Shown: piece after piece, positions 1 through 12,555 of the stretch
How positions within the stretch are numbered: position 1 is the stretch's first letter
Layout: the number at the start of each line of letters is the position of its first letter
NCBI GenBank assembly: GCA_964019135.1
Contig: OZ025265.1
Coordinates: 19,071,143 to 19,135,142 of the forward strand
DNA: 64,000 bases
Direction: 5' to 3'
Source of the DNA: Arenicola marina
Taxonomy: Eukaryota; Annelida; Polychaeta; Arenicolidae
The notes under the pieces: model-generated
Seen by the model: the letters and a program-made list of their open reading frames with translations, nothing else
The model's database searches: none
Told to the model about the DNA's origin: nothing
Program-made: the position numbers and the translations under genes

Positions 1-36
1 AGCATGTGTCCTATCGAATCGCGAAGACCAACGTAT

Positions 37-400
37 GAATAAATACAGGTTCGGGAAATTCCGAGGTCTTCCATGTGAGTTAGTAGTATTGACATCAAAG
101 TATAAATGTTACATGTACTGCTGATATATCAACGTATATTGCAATTCAAAAGTTATAAACGACTCTCACGTAAAACATGTAGAATGAAATAACTGAAAAA
201 GACTCCCTCAAACATGTTGCAATTTGGCCGTCTGTTCCCGTCCCCTTAACCTGTAGCTTAAGGTCCACCTAAAAGAACACAACGACAGAGCCATGTCCTC
301 TGAGTAGATGTGGTGCGACACCCCCCCCCCAACCCCCCTTCCATTTGCGAAAGAGGACATGGCATATTTATCCGGGACAAACATATGCAGTCACCCAGTT
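37..400. other. Left edge: no gene seen
   Basis: AT-rich unique sequence with a C run at 312-330 and a SINE-A-like scrap at 338-375. Confidence 0.6.
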
Positions 401-401
401 T

Positions 402-637
402 GATTGGTTGTATATTCAGGACGCTTTAACCAGTTTTGGTAATTTCGCGTCAATGGGAGAAGGGAGGAAGTGTGGAGCCACGTCCCTGGGGGTCACTCCC
501 TACTCTTTGCGAAGAAGGACAAGGGATCTTTATCCTGCGACCACACAGACATGGCCACAGCGTGCCTTAATTAATGCTCTCAGGTGGCCAGGGCACACAA
601 GGCGAGCGCTCCAACCCGCTGAGCTATCGGGCCGGCC
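402..637 (-). mobile_element. SINE-A copy
   Basis: Reads (on plus) TTGGTTGTATATTCAGGACG at the 3' end and GAGCTATCGGGCCGGCC at the tRNA-like head. Box B region is altered by a deletion. Confidence 0.8.
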
Positions 638-1330
638 TCCGTCAAGCAGCTTGAATCGCACCCCGTGAACGCGTTGCAGACAAGACGGCTGATTGGATTG
701 ACATACGCCTCTTAATTAACCACCGGTTCATGTCATTCGAATGACCCCCACAGCAAGCCGACATGAGCCCCGCGGCGCAACAAATCAAGTGCATCCCAAT
801 TAGTCACGTTCCGTACATATATGCATATACTATACGCCTGATTGATGAGTATAAAACTCCTGTTTTATGCGACGTTGTCGAGTATTTGAGGCAGGTATTC
901 CGCCTCGGCATACAGTTCTCCGCACTGGTGAGGCGACAGTAAGAGCTATTAACTCTGTGGTGAGTGCCACCGACTGAGCTCTGACTTCTGACTTCCTCTA
1001 TTCGAGAAGTGTTAGGTGTAAGATGAGATAACCCCGTGACCCGTTGATTGGCACACGAGGCGGGGTCAAGATAAAGTGCGTAACCGAGTAATAAAACAGC
1101 ATCTAAGTTTTATGCCACGTCTGTGCACAGTAAGGCGATAGCGGACCAATTGAACCGATGGGATAGTGAGATGCAACAGTCCTAGGCACATGTGGGGGGC
1201 TCGAACCCCTAACCGCTTTCTCTGCAGCCGAGTGCGCTACATCACGACCATGAGGGCTTCCCATGGGGTGAGACAACAACCCTTGCGGCGCAGAGAGGGG
1301 AACACTGGGATATCTTAGCTTTATATATTA

Positions 1331-1587
1331 TTGGTTGGTTGGTTGTATGTTCAGGACGCTGTAACCACTTTTGGTCATATCGCGTCAATGTCAGAAGGAA
1401 GGGAGAGTGGAGCCATGTCCCCGAGGGCAACCCCCTACTCTTTGCGAAGAAGGAAATCTTTATCCTGCGACCACACAGACATGGCCACAGTGGGGCTCGA
1501 ACCACCGATCCACGTGCCGTTAGGCTCTCAGGTGACCAGAATACTCAATGCGAGCGCCCTAACCCACTGAGCTATCGGGGCGGCCCC
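1331..1587 (-). mobile_element. SINE-A copy, near full length
   Basis: Tail (GGTT)n then GTATGTTCAGGACGCTGTAA; body with AGAAGGAAGGGAGAGTGGAG; box B complement GGGGCTCGAACCACCGATCC; head GAGCTATCGGGGCGGCC. Confidence 0.88.
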
Positions 1588-2084
1588 TCGGTCAGACAGA
1601 AACGGCCGCCGGTGCCAGAACGGCGAGGACGTGTTTACCACGTGTCTTGGCAGCCGGCCCCGCTGCTCCTCCTAACACCTGGAGCGCCGATACCGCAGCG
1701 CCATCTACGTCAGCGGCGATTGCGTCACCACCTCATCCTCGCAAGGCAATGCTGGCGGGTCTGGCAATTAGGCCTCAGCCCGTGCCGGGGGGGTCGCGGC
1801 GGCATGAATAGACAGAACCCGCGGACAGGCGTCGTGCATCATAATAGACAGGTAAAGAAAAGGGAAGTTTGCACCATAGACACGCGTGTGTCTCCCCATG
1901 TATGGGATACTGTGGTATATATATATATATATATGCAGAAACAGTAGAACAATGCAGGAAGACGTGGCGAACACGACCTTGCATGGATCCACGGCGGACG
2001 GACGGATGGATGGACAGATGGGTGGATGGACGGACCGACGGGCGGTCTGACAATGGCTTCACCGGCCAATTTCAATTTGCCATT

Positions 2085-2200
2085 AATCACCAACCGACCG
2101 ACCAACGAACCGGCCGCCGAACAGCGAGGGCCGGGGCCAGGGCCGGGGGCGGTGGAGGTGGGGGGGGGGGGGGGGGGGGCGGGGCCAGGGCTGGCTGGGC
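2085..2200. repeat. G-rich tract with homopolymer of about 20 G
   Basis: GGCCGGGGGCGGTGGAGGTG followed by a long pure G run (about 2159-2179). Quadruplex-prone; flanked by the TATATATA run at about 1917-1935 and a C-rich stretch. Confidence 0.8.
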
Positions 2201-2837
2201 GGGCGGGCGCCATAGTACGTGAGGCGAGAGTACGGTACACCAGGACGTCCCGGGACCCCACTGGGACCCGGAACGAGGCACAGCGCCCCCGCGCCCTCCC
2301 CCCCCCCCTCGCTTTCCCCATCCCCACCGCCAACCCCGGGACGGACAGGCCGAGAGGGGCAAGGGCAGGGGTGGGGTCGCACGGGGGAAGAGTGGTGGTG
2401 GTAATGTCGCTGGTGGCATCATTGGTACGCGGGGCCAAAGAGTTGAGGTCAGGAACCCCGTTATTCAATGACAAATTCCCCTCTGACATTAACGCACAGC
2501 ACAGTCCCCCCCCCCCCCCCCCGTTACCAGCCTTTACCCCCACACTTCAGCCCTCACCCCCCCACGCCATCCCTCACCCCCTATTCATTACTCGAGTTCT
2601 CGGAACAAAATCAATATGTCAGTCAACAAGGAACGGACAAAAACAGACACCACGCAAACACAAATATATATAGATACACCTATTCCAAAAATAGGCACGG
2701 GTGCGTTCGCCATCGGTCCAGTTGCTTCAGTTCCGAACGGTAAAATTCCATTTGCCACATTTCCACGCCGAAACCCAACCAACAGAAACACGAGGCCCCA
2801 ACCGCCCACCCCTATACACACATACATCTCCGCCGCC

Positions 2838-3670
2838 CTCTGTCCCTACGCAAGCCTCCTCACACCCCAGACCCCGTCCCTGCCGCCCTCTCTCCTTACG
2901 CAAGCCTCCTCACACCCCAGACCCCGTCCCTGCCGTCCTCTCTCCTTACGCAAGCCTCCTCACACCCCAGACCCCGTCCCTGCCGCCCTCTCTCCCTACG
3001 CAAGCCTCCTCACACCCCAGACCCCGTCCCTGCCGCCCTCTCCCCCTACGCAAGCCTCCTCACACCCCAGACCCCGTCCCTGCCGTCCTCTCTCCCTACG
3101 CAAGCCTCCTCACACCCCAGACCCCGTCCCTGCCGCCCTATCTCCCTACGCAAGCCTCCTCACACCCCAGACCCCGTCCCTGCCGCCCTCTCTCCCTACG
3201 CAAGCCTCCTCACACCCCAGACCCCGTCCCTGCCGCCCTATCTCCCTACGCAAGCCTCCTCACACCCCAGACCCCGTCCCTGCCGCCCTCTCCCCCTACG
3301 CAAGCCTCCTCACACCCCGGACCCCGTCCCTGCCGCCCTCTCTCCCTACGCAAGCCTACTCACACCCCAGACCCCGTCCCTGCCGCCCTCTCACCCTACG
3401 CAAGCCTCACACCCCAGACCCCGTCCCTGCCGCCCTCTCCCCCTACGCAAGCCTCCTCACACCCCGGACCCCGTCCCTGCCGCCCTCTCTCCCTACGCAA
3501 GCCTACTCACACCCCAGACCCCGTCCCTGCCGCCCTCTCACCCTACGCAAGCCTCACACCCCAGACCCCGTCCCTGCCGCCCTCTCCCCCTACGCAAGCC
3601 TCCTCACACCCCAGACCCCGTCCCTGCCGCCCTCTCTCCCTACGCAAGCCTCCTCACACCCCAGACCCGC
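2838..3670. repeat. 50-bp C-rich minisatellite
   Basis: About 17 copies of a unit with CCCTACGCAAGCCTCCTCAC, ACCCCAGACCCCGTCCCTGC and CGCCCTCTCT; a few copies lack three bases (CTCAC for CTCCTCAC). Open frames through it are repeat artefacts. Confidence 0.95.
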
Positions 3671-3789
3671 CAATCACCCCCTAACCCCAGCATGGCAGGT
3701 AAAACTAGACCAGGAACCCACTCTTCCATCATCTCTCTCCCTCTGTAGGATCCAGCAGCGACACGGGATTTTGATGAAGTTTAACAACA

Positions 3790-4385
3790 ATCTAACCAGC
3801 AGCATGCCGCCCCCTCTCCCCCCACCCCCGGATCCCACGTCATCACCCCCCTCAGCTACCTCACACCCCTCGCCTCACCCCTCTCCCCTCACCCATCTCT
3901 CCTCACCCATCTCTCCTCACCCCTCTCCTCATTCCCCTCTCCTCACATCCCTCTCCTCACACCCCTCTCCTCACACCCCTCTCCTGACCCCCTCTCCTCA
4001 CCCCCCTCTCCTCACACCCTTTCTCTCGCGCCGGCTGATCGGCACCAGCAGTACGCCACCAGCAATTTTGATTCTTTTGACGTACAAAGCCATCGACGAC
4101 CAACAGACGCGGGCAAAGAATCCATTGATTTCTCTGTCCGTTGGCCGACCGCGCACCCAGCCGGCTCCAGACAGCAACCCCACAGCTCTCCAAACCAAAC
4201 CGAGACACTGGCGGCCTCCACCGGCCTCCACTGTTCTCCACTGGCCTCCACCGGTCTCCACCCGCCTCCACTGGCCTCCACTGGGTTCCACCGGTCTCCA
4301 CTGGCCTCCACCCGGCTCCACTGGTCTCCACCCGCCTCTATCGGTCTCCATCCGCCTCCACCGGCTTCCATCCGCCTTCACCGGA
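3790..4385. repeat. Two pyrimidine-rich minisatellites
   Basis: 3840-4020 holds CCCCTCTCCTCACAC-type units; 4205-4382 holds 11-12 bp CTCCACCGGTCT / CTCCACTGGCCT units. The 4030-4200 interval between them is unique sequence with no recognised gene. Confidence 0.85.
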
Positions 4386-4464
4386 AATCGGATGGCACAG
4401 CTGCCAAATTACCGCTCTTGCTCTCCCTCTTTACCCCATATAGGCAGCACGGGGCGGCTTGAGG

Positions 4465-4623
4465 TACATGTATATTCAGGACGCTTTAACCAATTCCAAT
4501 CCTGCGACCACACAGACATGGCCGCAGCGGGGCTCGAACCACCGATCCACGTGCCGTTAGGCTCTCAGGTGGCAAGAGAGCCCAATGCGACCGCTCTAAC
4601 CCACTGAGCTATCGGGGCGGCCC
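4465..4623 (-). mobile_element. SINE-A copy, internally deleted
   Basis: Tail GTATATTCAGGACGCTTTAA joins directly to CCTGCGACCACACAGACATG and the tRNA-like head, so about 100 bases of body are missing. Confidence 0.82.
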
Positions 4624-4798
4624 TCCGGGCGACTTAAGGACCCTCCAGGCGTATGATTCAGCATTCCAGAGGACGGGACTGAGCGGGGATGAGGCCAGAG
4701 ACATGGTGTCCGCGTTACCATGCATTGTGGTTGCCAGCCAACAGAGAGGGCCGATCCGATATGATTTGACCCAGCACTTTTGAGTCCCACTTCGGAGG

Positions 4799-5056
4799 GG
4801 CCGGCGCGATAGCTCAGTGGGCTAGAGCGCTCGCATGGAGTGCTCTGGTCACCTGAGAGCCTAACGGCACGTGGGTCGGTGGTTCGAGCCCTGCTGTGGA
4901 CATGTCTGTGTGGTCGCAGGATAAAGATCCCATGTCTTTCTTTGTAAAGAGTAGGGGGTTACCCCCACGTACATGGCTCCACTCTCCCTTCTTTCTCCTA
5001 TTGACGCGATATGACCAAAAGTGGTTAAAGCGTTCTGAATAACCAACCAACCAACC
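4799..5056 (+). mobile_element. SINE-A reference copy with clear tRNA-like head
   Basis: Box A GATAGCTCAGTGGGCTAGAG and box B GGTTCGAGCCC spaced as in tRNA genes. Then GTGTGGTCGCAGGATAAAGA, a C-rich body, TGACCAAAAGTGGTTAAAGC and a tail of AACC repeats. A tRNA-derived SINE of about 255 bp. Confidence 0.9.
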
Positions 5057-5462
5057 CACTTCGGACACCAACATATGTGGGCATGAAAGGCGTTTCGTCA
5101 CCCGCTAAGACTGTTCTCTTGTTTGCTGAGAGGAGAGGAAAACACTGGGAAAAGATATAGATTCCTGCAAATCACGCACTTAAATATTACATAGCGGCCT
5201 ATCGAAGACAAACCAGGACTTCGACACAAGATAAACTCGTTATAAAGATACAATGACGAAATATAACAAAATAAAATCGTGATCTGTGTTCACCTCCTAG
5301 GTTAACATCATACTTGTATTCCCTATTTGTATACCGGCAAAATATAGAAATCTAATATAATTTAAACACAAGAAGAATGAAGGTAAACCAACTTGGTAGT
5401 CAAATATGAACCCGATATTTATACACGTTGCATAATAAACGGAATGGAATTATTTTAGGTGT

Positions 5463-5626
5463 GTTGTGTACACACGAGGGCTAACTAAGCCCAGGTCAAG
5501 AAACCTCCGGCAGACAACGAATGATTTGTGTGAGAGATGCCTCCGGTTATATCGCCCAGACCGAGGGTTTCGAACGAGAGACCTATTGATCTGCAGTCTA
5601 ATGTTCCACCACGGAGGCTCCCCCAT
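5463..5626 (-). mobile_element. SINE-B-like copy
   Basis: TGTTGTGTACACACGAGGGC, then box B complement GGGTTTCGAACGAGAGACC, CTATTGATCTGCAGTCTAAT and CCACCACGGAGGCTCCCCC. A second tRNA-derived family, diverged here. Confidence 0.6.
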
Positions 5627-5627
5627 C

Positions 5628-5975
5628 AGTAAAACCCCGTTAATTTAGTATACAAGGAACACACTGTTTCACAGGCAATAACTATTGGGTTGGAGTTATA
5701 AGAAGCCATCATTATTTGGACACATTTAAATTCTACCCACACTGAAGTCACTTCTAAGCGTACGCAGAATTCGCTGCCAACGATAAGACATCACATAACA
5801 AAAACTCCGTTAATTTAGTATACAACGAACACACTATTTCACAGGCGATATCTACCATCTACCTGAATTATAACAAGAAACCATTCATATTAAGACACGT
5901 GGATATCCCATCACTGAAGCCACTTCTAGGAGTAAAAGTCAACCGTGTTGCCAACAATACGCCACCCCACGGCAG
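5628..5975. repeat. 170-bp tandem duplication
   Basis: CCGTTAATTTAGTATACAA occurs at 5637 and 5807, with TTTCACAGGCRATA, GAAACC or AAGCCATCATT, and CACTGAAGYCACTTCTA following at the same spacing in both copies. Confidence 0.8.
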
Positions 5976-6370
5976 AGACGGGTGACTGAACCACATAAAC
6001 AAGGAACCAGCTATGCGTAAACAAGCCGACATCCATGCCAGCTAGGACATGGTTCATTCATAGGTATCCCGACCTGAGGTGGGGCAGCCATTTTCGGCCT
6101 CTGGAGCGGGCTAACTTAGCCCCTATAAATGTACTAGGTGCACCTGGTCCCCGTGGTGTCCTCAGTACAGGAGTCTATGGGATCGGTGGGTTCCGGGGTT
6201 AATACTTACCGGGATGATAGAAGGCCCGCATCTCTTGGGTTTAAAACTACGGAATTGCGCCCACGGATTTTTGTGCGCGGCACTTTTGTCCTGGCATGCT
6301 TGCAAAGGACACTTTTATAATAACGAGACGAATGATATGTGAGGGAAGCACTAGATGGATAGGCCCAGCA

Positions 6371-6488
6371 TGATTGGTTGGTTGTATATTCAAGACGTTT
6401 TAGACATGGCCACAGCGGGGCTCGAACCACCGACCCACGTGCCGTTAAGCTCTCAGGTGGCCAGAGCGAGCTCTCTAACCCGCCGAGG
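6371..6488 (-). mobile_element. SINE-A copy, internally deleted
   Basis: Tail GATTGGTTGGTTGTATATTC joins to GACATGGCCACAGCGGGGCT and box B. A diverged relative follows at about 6520-6775. Confidence 0.75.
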
Positions 6489-6519
6489 TAAGGCCGAGCA
6501 TGAGGGAGTATAGATGGTG

Positions 6520-6775
6520 GGTAGGTTTTACGCAGGACGCTGTAATCATGGTATTTCACATGGCGACAATGGGGAGGATCAAGGCGGAGAGGAGCCATGT
6601 CTCCGGGAATAACTCCCTATACTCTTTGCGAAGCATGATCTGGGATATGTATCGTCTACAAACATAAGACAAATATATGCACAGGTGAGATTCGAACCAC
6701 GCACCGGCCGCTCGGGCTGGCCTAGCAGAGCACACTCGACGGCAACAGCCGAACACGCTAGGCCACAGGATGACC
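6520..6775 (-). mobile_element. Diverged SINE-A-like copy
   Basis: Tail TACGCAGGACGCTGTAATCA; body CTCCCTATACTCTTTGCGAA; box B complement GAGATTCGAACCACGCACCG; a long head of unlike sequence. Confidence 0.5.
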
Positions 6776-6810
6776 CCCCGGGGAAGGGTGGAACCCTGAT
6801 CCGTTGATCT

Positions 6811-7062
6811 GATTGGTTGTATATTCAGGACGCTTTAACCACTTTTGGTCATATCGCATCAATGGGAGAAGGAAGGGAGAGTGGAGCCACGTCACCGGGG
6901 GTAACACCCCAACTCTTTGCGAAGAAGGATATGGAATCTTTATCCTGAGACAACACAGACATTGCCACAGCGGAGCTCGAACCATCGATCCACGTGCCGT
7001 TAGGCTCTCAGGTGGCTAGAGCACTCAATGCGAGCGCTCTAAGCCATTGAGCTACCGGTCGA
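6811..7062 (-). mobile_element. SINE-A copy, near full length
   Basis: Tail GATTGGTTGTATATTCAGGA, box B complement GAGCTCGAACCATCGATCCA, head CATTGAGCTACCGGTCG. Confidence 0.85.
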
Positions 7063-7365
7063 TGTAGAGATTGGCGTTTTATGTGATCTTTCGTGCGCAC
7101 ATGGAAACAATTGGATAAATCTTTTCGGGGTAACGATAAAATAAAGTAATGGTAAAATTGATACCGATTTCAGAAGGCGATAAATTACACCGAAAGCCAA
7201 TCCATCAACAACAAAAAACGTGAAACGTTAACTGTCAACCCACAAAAGCTTCCAAATTCCGCCACAAGGGGGCGACACGACTTCAACGCGACGGACGGAC
7301 TGATGTTTTAAGCCACCTTTGTGTACACATGCACGAGTAGTAGTAACCCGGTTTGAGCCATTTGT

Positions 7366-7628
7366 CGGTTGGTTGGTTGGTTATTCACGACGCTGTAACC
7401 ACTTTTGGTCATATCGCGTCAATGGAAGAAGGAAGGGAGAGTGCAGCCATGTCCCCGGGGTAACCCCCTACTCTTTGCGAAGAAGGATATGGGATCTTTA
7501 TCCTGCGACCACACAGACATGGCCACAGCGGGGCTCGAACCACCGACCCACGTGCCGTTAGCTAGGCTCTCAGGTGGCCAGAACACTCAAGGCGAGCGCT
7601 CTAAGCCACTAAGCTATCGGGGCGGCCC
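7366..7628 (-). mobile_element. SINE-A copy, near full length
   Basis: Tail (GGTT)n with GTTATTCACGACGCTGTAAC, box B complement GGGGCTCGAACCACCGACCC, a short GCTA duplication, head AAGCTATCGGGGCGGCC. The left neighbour (7290-7345) is a SINE-B tail fragment. Confidence 0.87.
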
Positions 7629-8035
7629 CGGAGCCATGTATCGGACTCGTATGCTGGAATAATGTACGGGGTCGTTGACGCAGGATTTGTCGCAGATAGC
7701 AAATGAATCGACGAGAGCGTTGATTGCTCCAAAAGACGGCCCCCGGGCATAACTAAAAGAAGGAAGAATTAAAAAGACTATTCCCCAATGACGGCCAACC
7801 GTCGCGGTGCACAGCCTAATTCGCCGAGAGTCTCCTCAAATGGCGGAACCATTAAAAACTATAAGCTGAGGAGTGACAGATGAATCGATGGCGGGGTTAT
7901 TCGTACAGACATCGGCGCCACCGCTTCCTGGAGCTACGGAGGTTACAGTAACGCCCATTTGGTGGCGGGCTGCGGTGTGGTGTGGTGTGGTTGGGGAGCT
8001 CTGTGCGTCTCTCGGTGCCTGCAATGCTGCCATTC

Positions 8036-8612
8036 CATTGTCTAGGACACTACAATGGTGCCACTCCAATGTCTGACACTGCAACGGTGCCACTCCAATG
8101 TCTATGACACTACAATGGTGCCACTCCAATGTCTATGACACTACAATGGTGCCACTCCAATGTCTATGACACTGCAATGCTGTCACTCCAATGTCTATGA
8201 CACTGCAATGCTGCCACTCCAATGTCTATGACACTGCAATGGTGCCACTCCATTGTCTATGATACTGCAATGCTGCCACTCCAATGTCTATGACACTACA
8301 ATGGTGCCACTCCAATGTCTATGACACTACAATAGTGCCACTCCAATGTTTATGACACTACAATAGTGCCACTCCAATGTCTATGACACTACAATGGTGC
8401 CACTCCAATGTTTATGACACTACAATAGTGCCACTCCAATGTTTATGACACTACAATAGTGCCACTCCAATGTCTATGACACTACAATGGTGCCACTCCA
8501 ATGTTTATGACACTACAATAGTGCCACTCCAATGTCTATGACACTACAATGGTGCCACTCCAATGTTTATGACACTACAATAATGCCACTCCAATGTCTA
8601 TGACACTGCAGG
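8036..8612. repeat. 31-bp minisatellite
   Basis: About 18 copies of a unit with TGTCTATGACACTACAATGG and TGCCACTCCAA. Variants TTTATG and AATAGTG recur in an alternating block, a sign of multi-unit duplication. Confidence 0.95.
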
Positions 8613-9696
8613 GTGACACAGTGTTTTCTTGTGGTTTTATGTTACACAACGGTATGGTTCCCACACACCTTCAACCATTTCCCACTTATTTCGACAAGAA
8701 GCAACCGTAGCATAGTTCATTTCTGTTCCTTTTAACCTGACAACCCTGATATTGTCACCACCTATCAGTGACTGGGAGCGATTCTTATTCGGCCCATGGG
8801 AGTCGTAATAAATATTACGAACAACGCCGGCTTTGACCATTTAACCCCAAAGCCTACGCAACGCAGACCGCGAGAACATCTCGTACGTCTCTACAAACAG
8901 AGCGACCTCATTCGGTAAGCGTGAAAGCACACGAGACTGGTTAGATGTCCAGTCGGTGGTCGCCCGTGAAGCACGATCAGTGTGTAAGGAGAGACCGGGA
9001 GACGGAGGGAAATTAAGATGGCGGCAGACACACAGACAGGGCCTTACGTCCTGACCCACATTGCGGCATCAATAGGGCCCCCCACCCCCACACACCACCA
9101 GTCAACAGACCGACGCTTCCTGTGCGGTTGCATATCAAGGTCGTGACACTGACCTTGAGCGTCCTTTCTTCTCACCTGCGTCCGTTCTCGCCACGCGGTG
9201 GCCACGCGACGAGATCGGATATCCCTTCGTACCCGCTGAAGAGCTTAATAACCTTATAAATATATAGACATACAGGGCGGTAGGTCTGTCACCATCCACG
9301 CATCCACACTCGGCCCACTTATTACGGCATTAATTACCCTGCTCCCCCCCCCACGCCCCCAACCCCTCCTACTGACCCACTCTACTCAGCCGATCCGGCA
9401 GGTATATATTACGTTATCCCACCCAGGTAGGCCAGTGGGTGGGTCCGAGAGTCCCAGGGCTGCTTAAAATTAGGTGACATTCGAAAAATAATGCGACATT
9501 AATTGATATGAAATATTGCATATAGTCTGCTCACTATGTATTTACAATGCGTCACCATATCCCCTCATAGCTCAATGAAATGCGTCATTTGAAATGTGGC
9601 TGTGACAAATGACGCATAATCGCCGCCCACCTTTCACCAGGGTCACACATGTATATATCCACCACGTGTCCGTGTGAGACACGGAAGGGAAATGGA

Positions 9697-9876
9697 ATGA
9701 AAGGTTGGTGTTTTTAGGCCACTTTTGTGCACACAAGGGCTAAACTGGGCCAAGGAACTTCCCTGGGACGATGGAAGGTTGAATCGATGAACCATGCCCC
9801 AGATGACGCGCCCATGCAGGCCCGGGTACGAACCCATAATGATCTGCGATCTCGTACGCTAACCACTAACCCAGGA
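9697..9876 (-). mobile_element. SINE-B copy
   Basis: GGTTGGTGTTTTTAGGCCAC, TTTTGTGCACACAAGGGCTA, box B complement GGGTACGAACCCATAATGAT and CGCTAACCACTAACCCAGGA. Confidence 0.78.
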
Positions 9877-9881
9877 AGGGG

Positions 9882-10133
9882 GTGGTTGTATATTCAGGAC
9901 GCTTTGACCACTTCTGCTCATATCGCCTCAAGGGGAGAAGGAAAGGAGAGTGGAGCCATGTCCCCGGGGGTAACCCCTTACTCTTTACGAAGAAGGACAT
10001 GGGATCATTATTCAGCGACCACAGACATGGCCACAACGGGGCTCGAACCACCGATCCACGTGCCGTTAGGCTCTCAGGTGGCCAGAGCACTCAATGCGAG
10101 CGCTCTAAGGCACTGAGCTATCGGGTCGGCCCC
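9882..10133 (-). mobile_element. SINE-A copy, near full length
   Basis: Tail GGTGGTTGTATATTCAGGAC, body with CTCTTTACGAAGAAGGACAT, box B complement GGGGCTCGAACCACCGATCC, head GAGCTATCGGGTCGGCCC. It abuts the head of a SINE-B copy at 9697-9876. Confidence 0.88.
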
Positions 10134-10147
10134 TCAATTATAATGGG

Positions 10148-10325
10148 CGCCTCCTGAGGTCAGTTGGTAGGCAGGCTGATCATGGCAGATCAACAGGTCA
10201 TAGGTTCGAACCCTGCATCTGGAGCAGGCTTCATCCAACCCCATGCCATTGTCCCCGGAGGTGTCTGGGCCCAGTTAAGCATTTATGTGCAAGGTTCATG
10301 TGCACAAAAAGCGGCCTTAAAACTC
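10148..10325 (+). mobile_element. SINE-B-like copy, forward
   Basis: Box A-like TGAGGTCAGTTGGTAGGCAG, box B CATAGGTTCGAACCCTGCAT, then GTCTGGGCCCAGTTAAGCAT and CATGTGCACAAAAAGCGGCC, the reverse of the SINE-B tail. Confidence 0.72.
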
Positions 10326-10508
10326 CAACTGATAAATCTGTTACAATATGTTTTATTCTTTTCCTGAGTGCTGGTATGTGGTGGATATATATACATTATC
10401 CCTGTTCAGTGAGGAGAAAGATATATTCTTCCCGGGTGGATGGACCACCCACGAAGTGCCCATCACACAACACCGTACCACAGCAAGTCTCTACCATAAG
10501 TCTTGGGA

Positions 10509-10767
10509 GCCGGCCCGGTAGCTCAGTGGGCTAGATCGCTCGCTTTGAGTGATCTGACCTCCTGAGAGCTTAACGGCACGTGGATCGGTGGTGCGAGCGG
10601 AGCTGTGGCGGTGTCTGTGTGGTCGCAGGATAGAGAGATCATGTCCTTCTTCGCAAAGAGTAGGGGGGTCACCCCCGGGGACATGGCTCCTCTCTCCTTT
10701 CCTTCTCCCATTGAGACGATATGACCAAAAGTGGTTAAAGCGTCCAGAATATACCACCAACTAACCA
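10509..10767 (+). mobile_element. SINE-A copy, near full length
   Basis: Head AGCCGGCCCGGTAGCTCAGT, diverged box B GGTGGTGCGAGCG, body TTCGCAAAGAGTAGGGGGGT, tail GTCCAGAATATACCACCAAC. Confidence 0.87.
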
Positions 10768-10769
10768 TA

Positions 10770-11609
10770 AGTCCTGTCCACTGTCACCAAGCGAAAGTAG
10801 TGTTATAGATCTCTATACTTACCATGGTGATCCCACTCATCCCACCCGATCCGTTATCAGGCGCTACCCTCCTCCCCAGACCCTTTCACCCAACCCTCTA
10901 CAGCCATGCACCCCTGCCCTTGCCCCTCCACCCCTGCTCCTCTCCACCCCTGCCCCGCCACCCAACCCATGACACATACACCCCCGCACTGACCTGATTT
11001 GTTATCAGTTTATTTCTACTCAACTCCTCCACTGGCTCATACCCTGCACTTCAGACCGAATTGGGGCTAATCAAAGCTTCTTCAGGCCTGACTGGCAGGC
11101 TCCATCCGCTCAAGAGCAAATGTCCCGCTCAAGAGCACATGTCCCAGAGACATAAGACCTTATTCTTTCTTAGAATTTTATACCATACTTTGAAAAATGT
11201 ATCCCCCAGATTTTCTCTAATAACATACATATTGGTCATGACAGATAAAAACTAGCATAAATATATATAGTCATAAACCAAACATTGCTGTTCTATCACA
11301 TAATGGTAACCTGTACCACAACCAGGGCAACTACAGTACACAAAGGTCATCAGGTACACAATGTCCCAGTTTGACTGGTAAACCCAATTAATCTTACTCA
11401 TTACCTCTATTAGTCTACAGTTAATGTCAACACATTTCATTGGGAATCAGACATCTAGACAGGCTACTCCAGAGAATCTAATTATCAGGTTTTCCAAAAT
11501 GGAGCTTTTCATGACAAGATGAACAATGCTAATACTGAGTCTGTTAGTTGCAACTCTCAAACTTTTGTATGTAAATTATTTACTGGTACATTGAGGATTT
11601 CCATATTCT
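10770..11609. other. No gene seen
   Basis: Unique sequence with a C-rich low-complexity stretch (10830-10985). No frame above 64 codons and no homology recognised. Confidence 0.6.
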
Positions 11610-11767
11610 TAAAGCTGGGCTCTTAACCAATATATTCTTAAAGCTGGGCTCTTAACCAATATATTCTTAAAGCTGGGCTCTTAACCAATATATTCTTAAA
11701 GCTATGCTTTTAACCAATATATTATTAGAAGCTGGGCTCTTAACCAATATATTATTAGAAGCTGAGT
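11610..11767. repeat. 29-bp minisatellite
   Basis: Five to six copies of AGCTGGGCTCTTAACCAATA followed by TATTCTTAA, the last with TATTATTAG. Confidence 0.9.
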
Positions 11768-11768
11768 A

Positions 11769-12555
11769 ATATCATAATTTCCGGTGTATAAGTCACACCT
11801 TTTTTCCTTGCGGCCAAGGGGTGCGACTTATACACCGGTGCGACTTATATATTGCCCAAGTTGAAGTTTGTCTCTCTGGACCCTCCCCCCTCCCACCCAA
11901 CTTGACCAGGTGGGAGATCGGGAGTCGCTGATGCACCGTCCCCACCTACCGTAATCCCATCCGGCTGAAGAAGCAAAGATGCCAATTACTCTGGCTTGGT
12001 TCTACTGCCCAGTCGCACCGACACGGTATCAAGTTTCTGTCTGGCCTGCTTAGTCTAAAACGGCAGCTAGCTGTATCAAGTTAGACCAATGAATGCCGCC
12101 TCCCAAGTTATGCCCCGCCACTCTATGAGTCAAGTCAAAATTGGGCACACTGCAGCCGCCAACGACGATGACTGACACCTCACTCCACCCCCTCCCGTGC
12201 AACACGGCTTCACTGATCATGCAATGCGCCGACAACCTGTATAAACAATACAACTATTGACATGCCCTGCTCTTTTGGTCGACTGTTAGCAGGTGTTAAG
12301 TTGGTGCCTCTGAAACTGTGTTCTGAGTGCATATCGAAGAAACACAGATCCGTCTCTTCTTACGGCCTTTGACAACAAACATTAGCACAGGAAGCCACTT
12401 TTGGTGTGAATGCTGTGCTAAAGCGTGGGTGAATCTCACACTGAAGGTGCGACTTATACCCTGGTGCGACTTATGTACAGCTCAAGTCTCACTATTTCTC
12501 AAAATCGGCGAGTGCGACTTAAACAGCGGTGTGACTTATACCCCAGAAATTACAG
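11769..12555. mobile_element. DNA-transposon-like element with GTATAAGTC termini
   Basis: Left end TAATTTCCGGTGTATAAGTC is inverted at the right end as GGTGTGACTTATACCCCAGA then AATTAC. The internal part repeats GGTGCGACTTATA and has no long open frame. Related copies are at 12843-13150 and 24190-24480. Non-autonomous DNA transposon by structure; superfamily not assigned. Confidence 0.6.

Noticed and set aside
2616..4607. 663-codon proline-rich frame
   Set aside because: Composed of the 50-bp minisatellite, CT-rich repeats and a SINE; repeats are 50 bp so different frames are visited, and nothing unique is coded.
4799..5056. True tRNA gene at SINE heads with box A and box B
   Set aside because: The acceptor stem does not pair, the head continues into a SINE body, and the same sequence recurs in many truncated copies.
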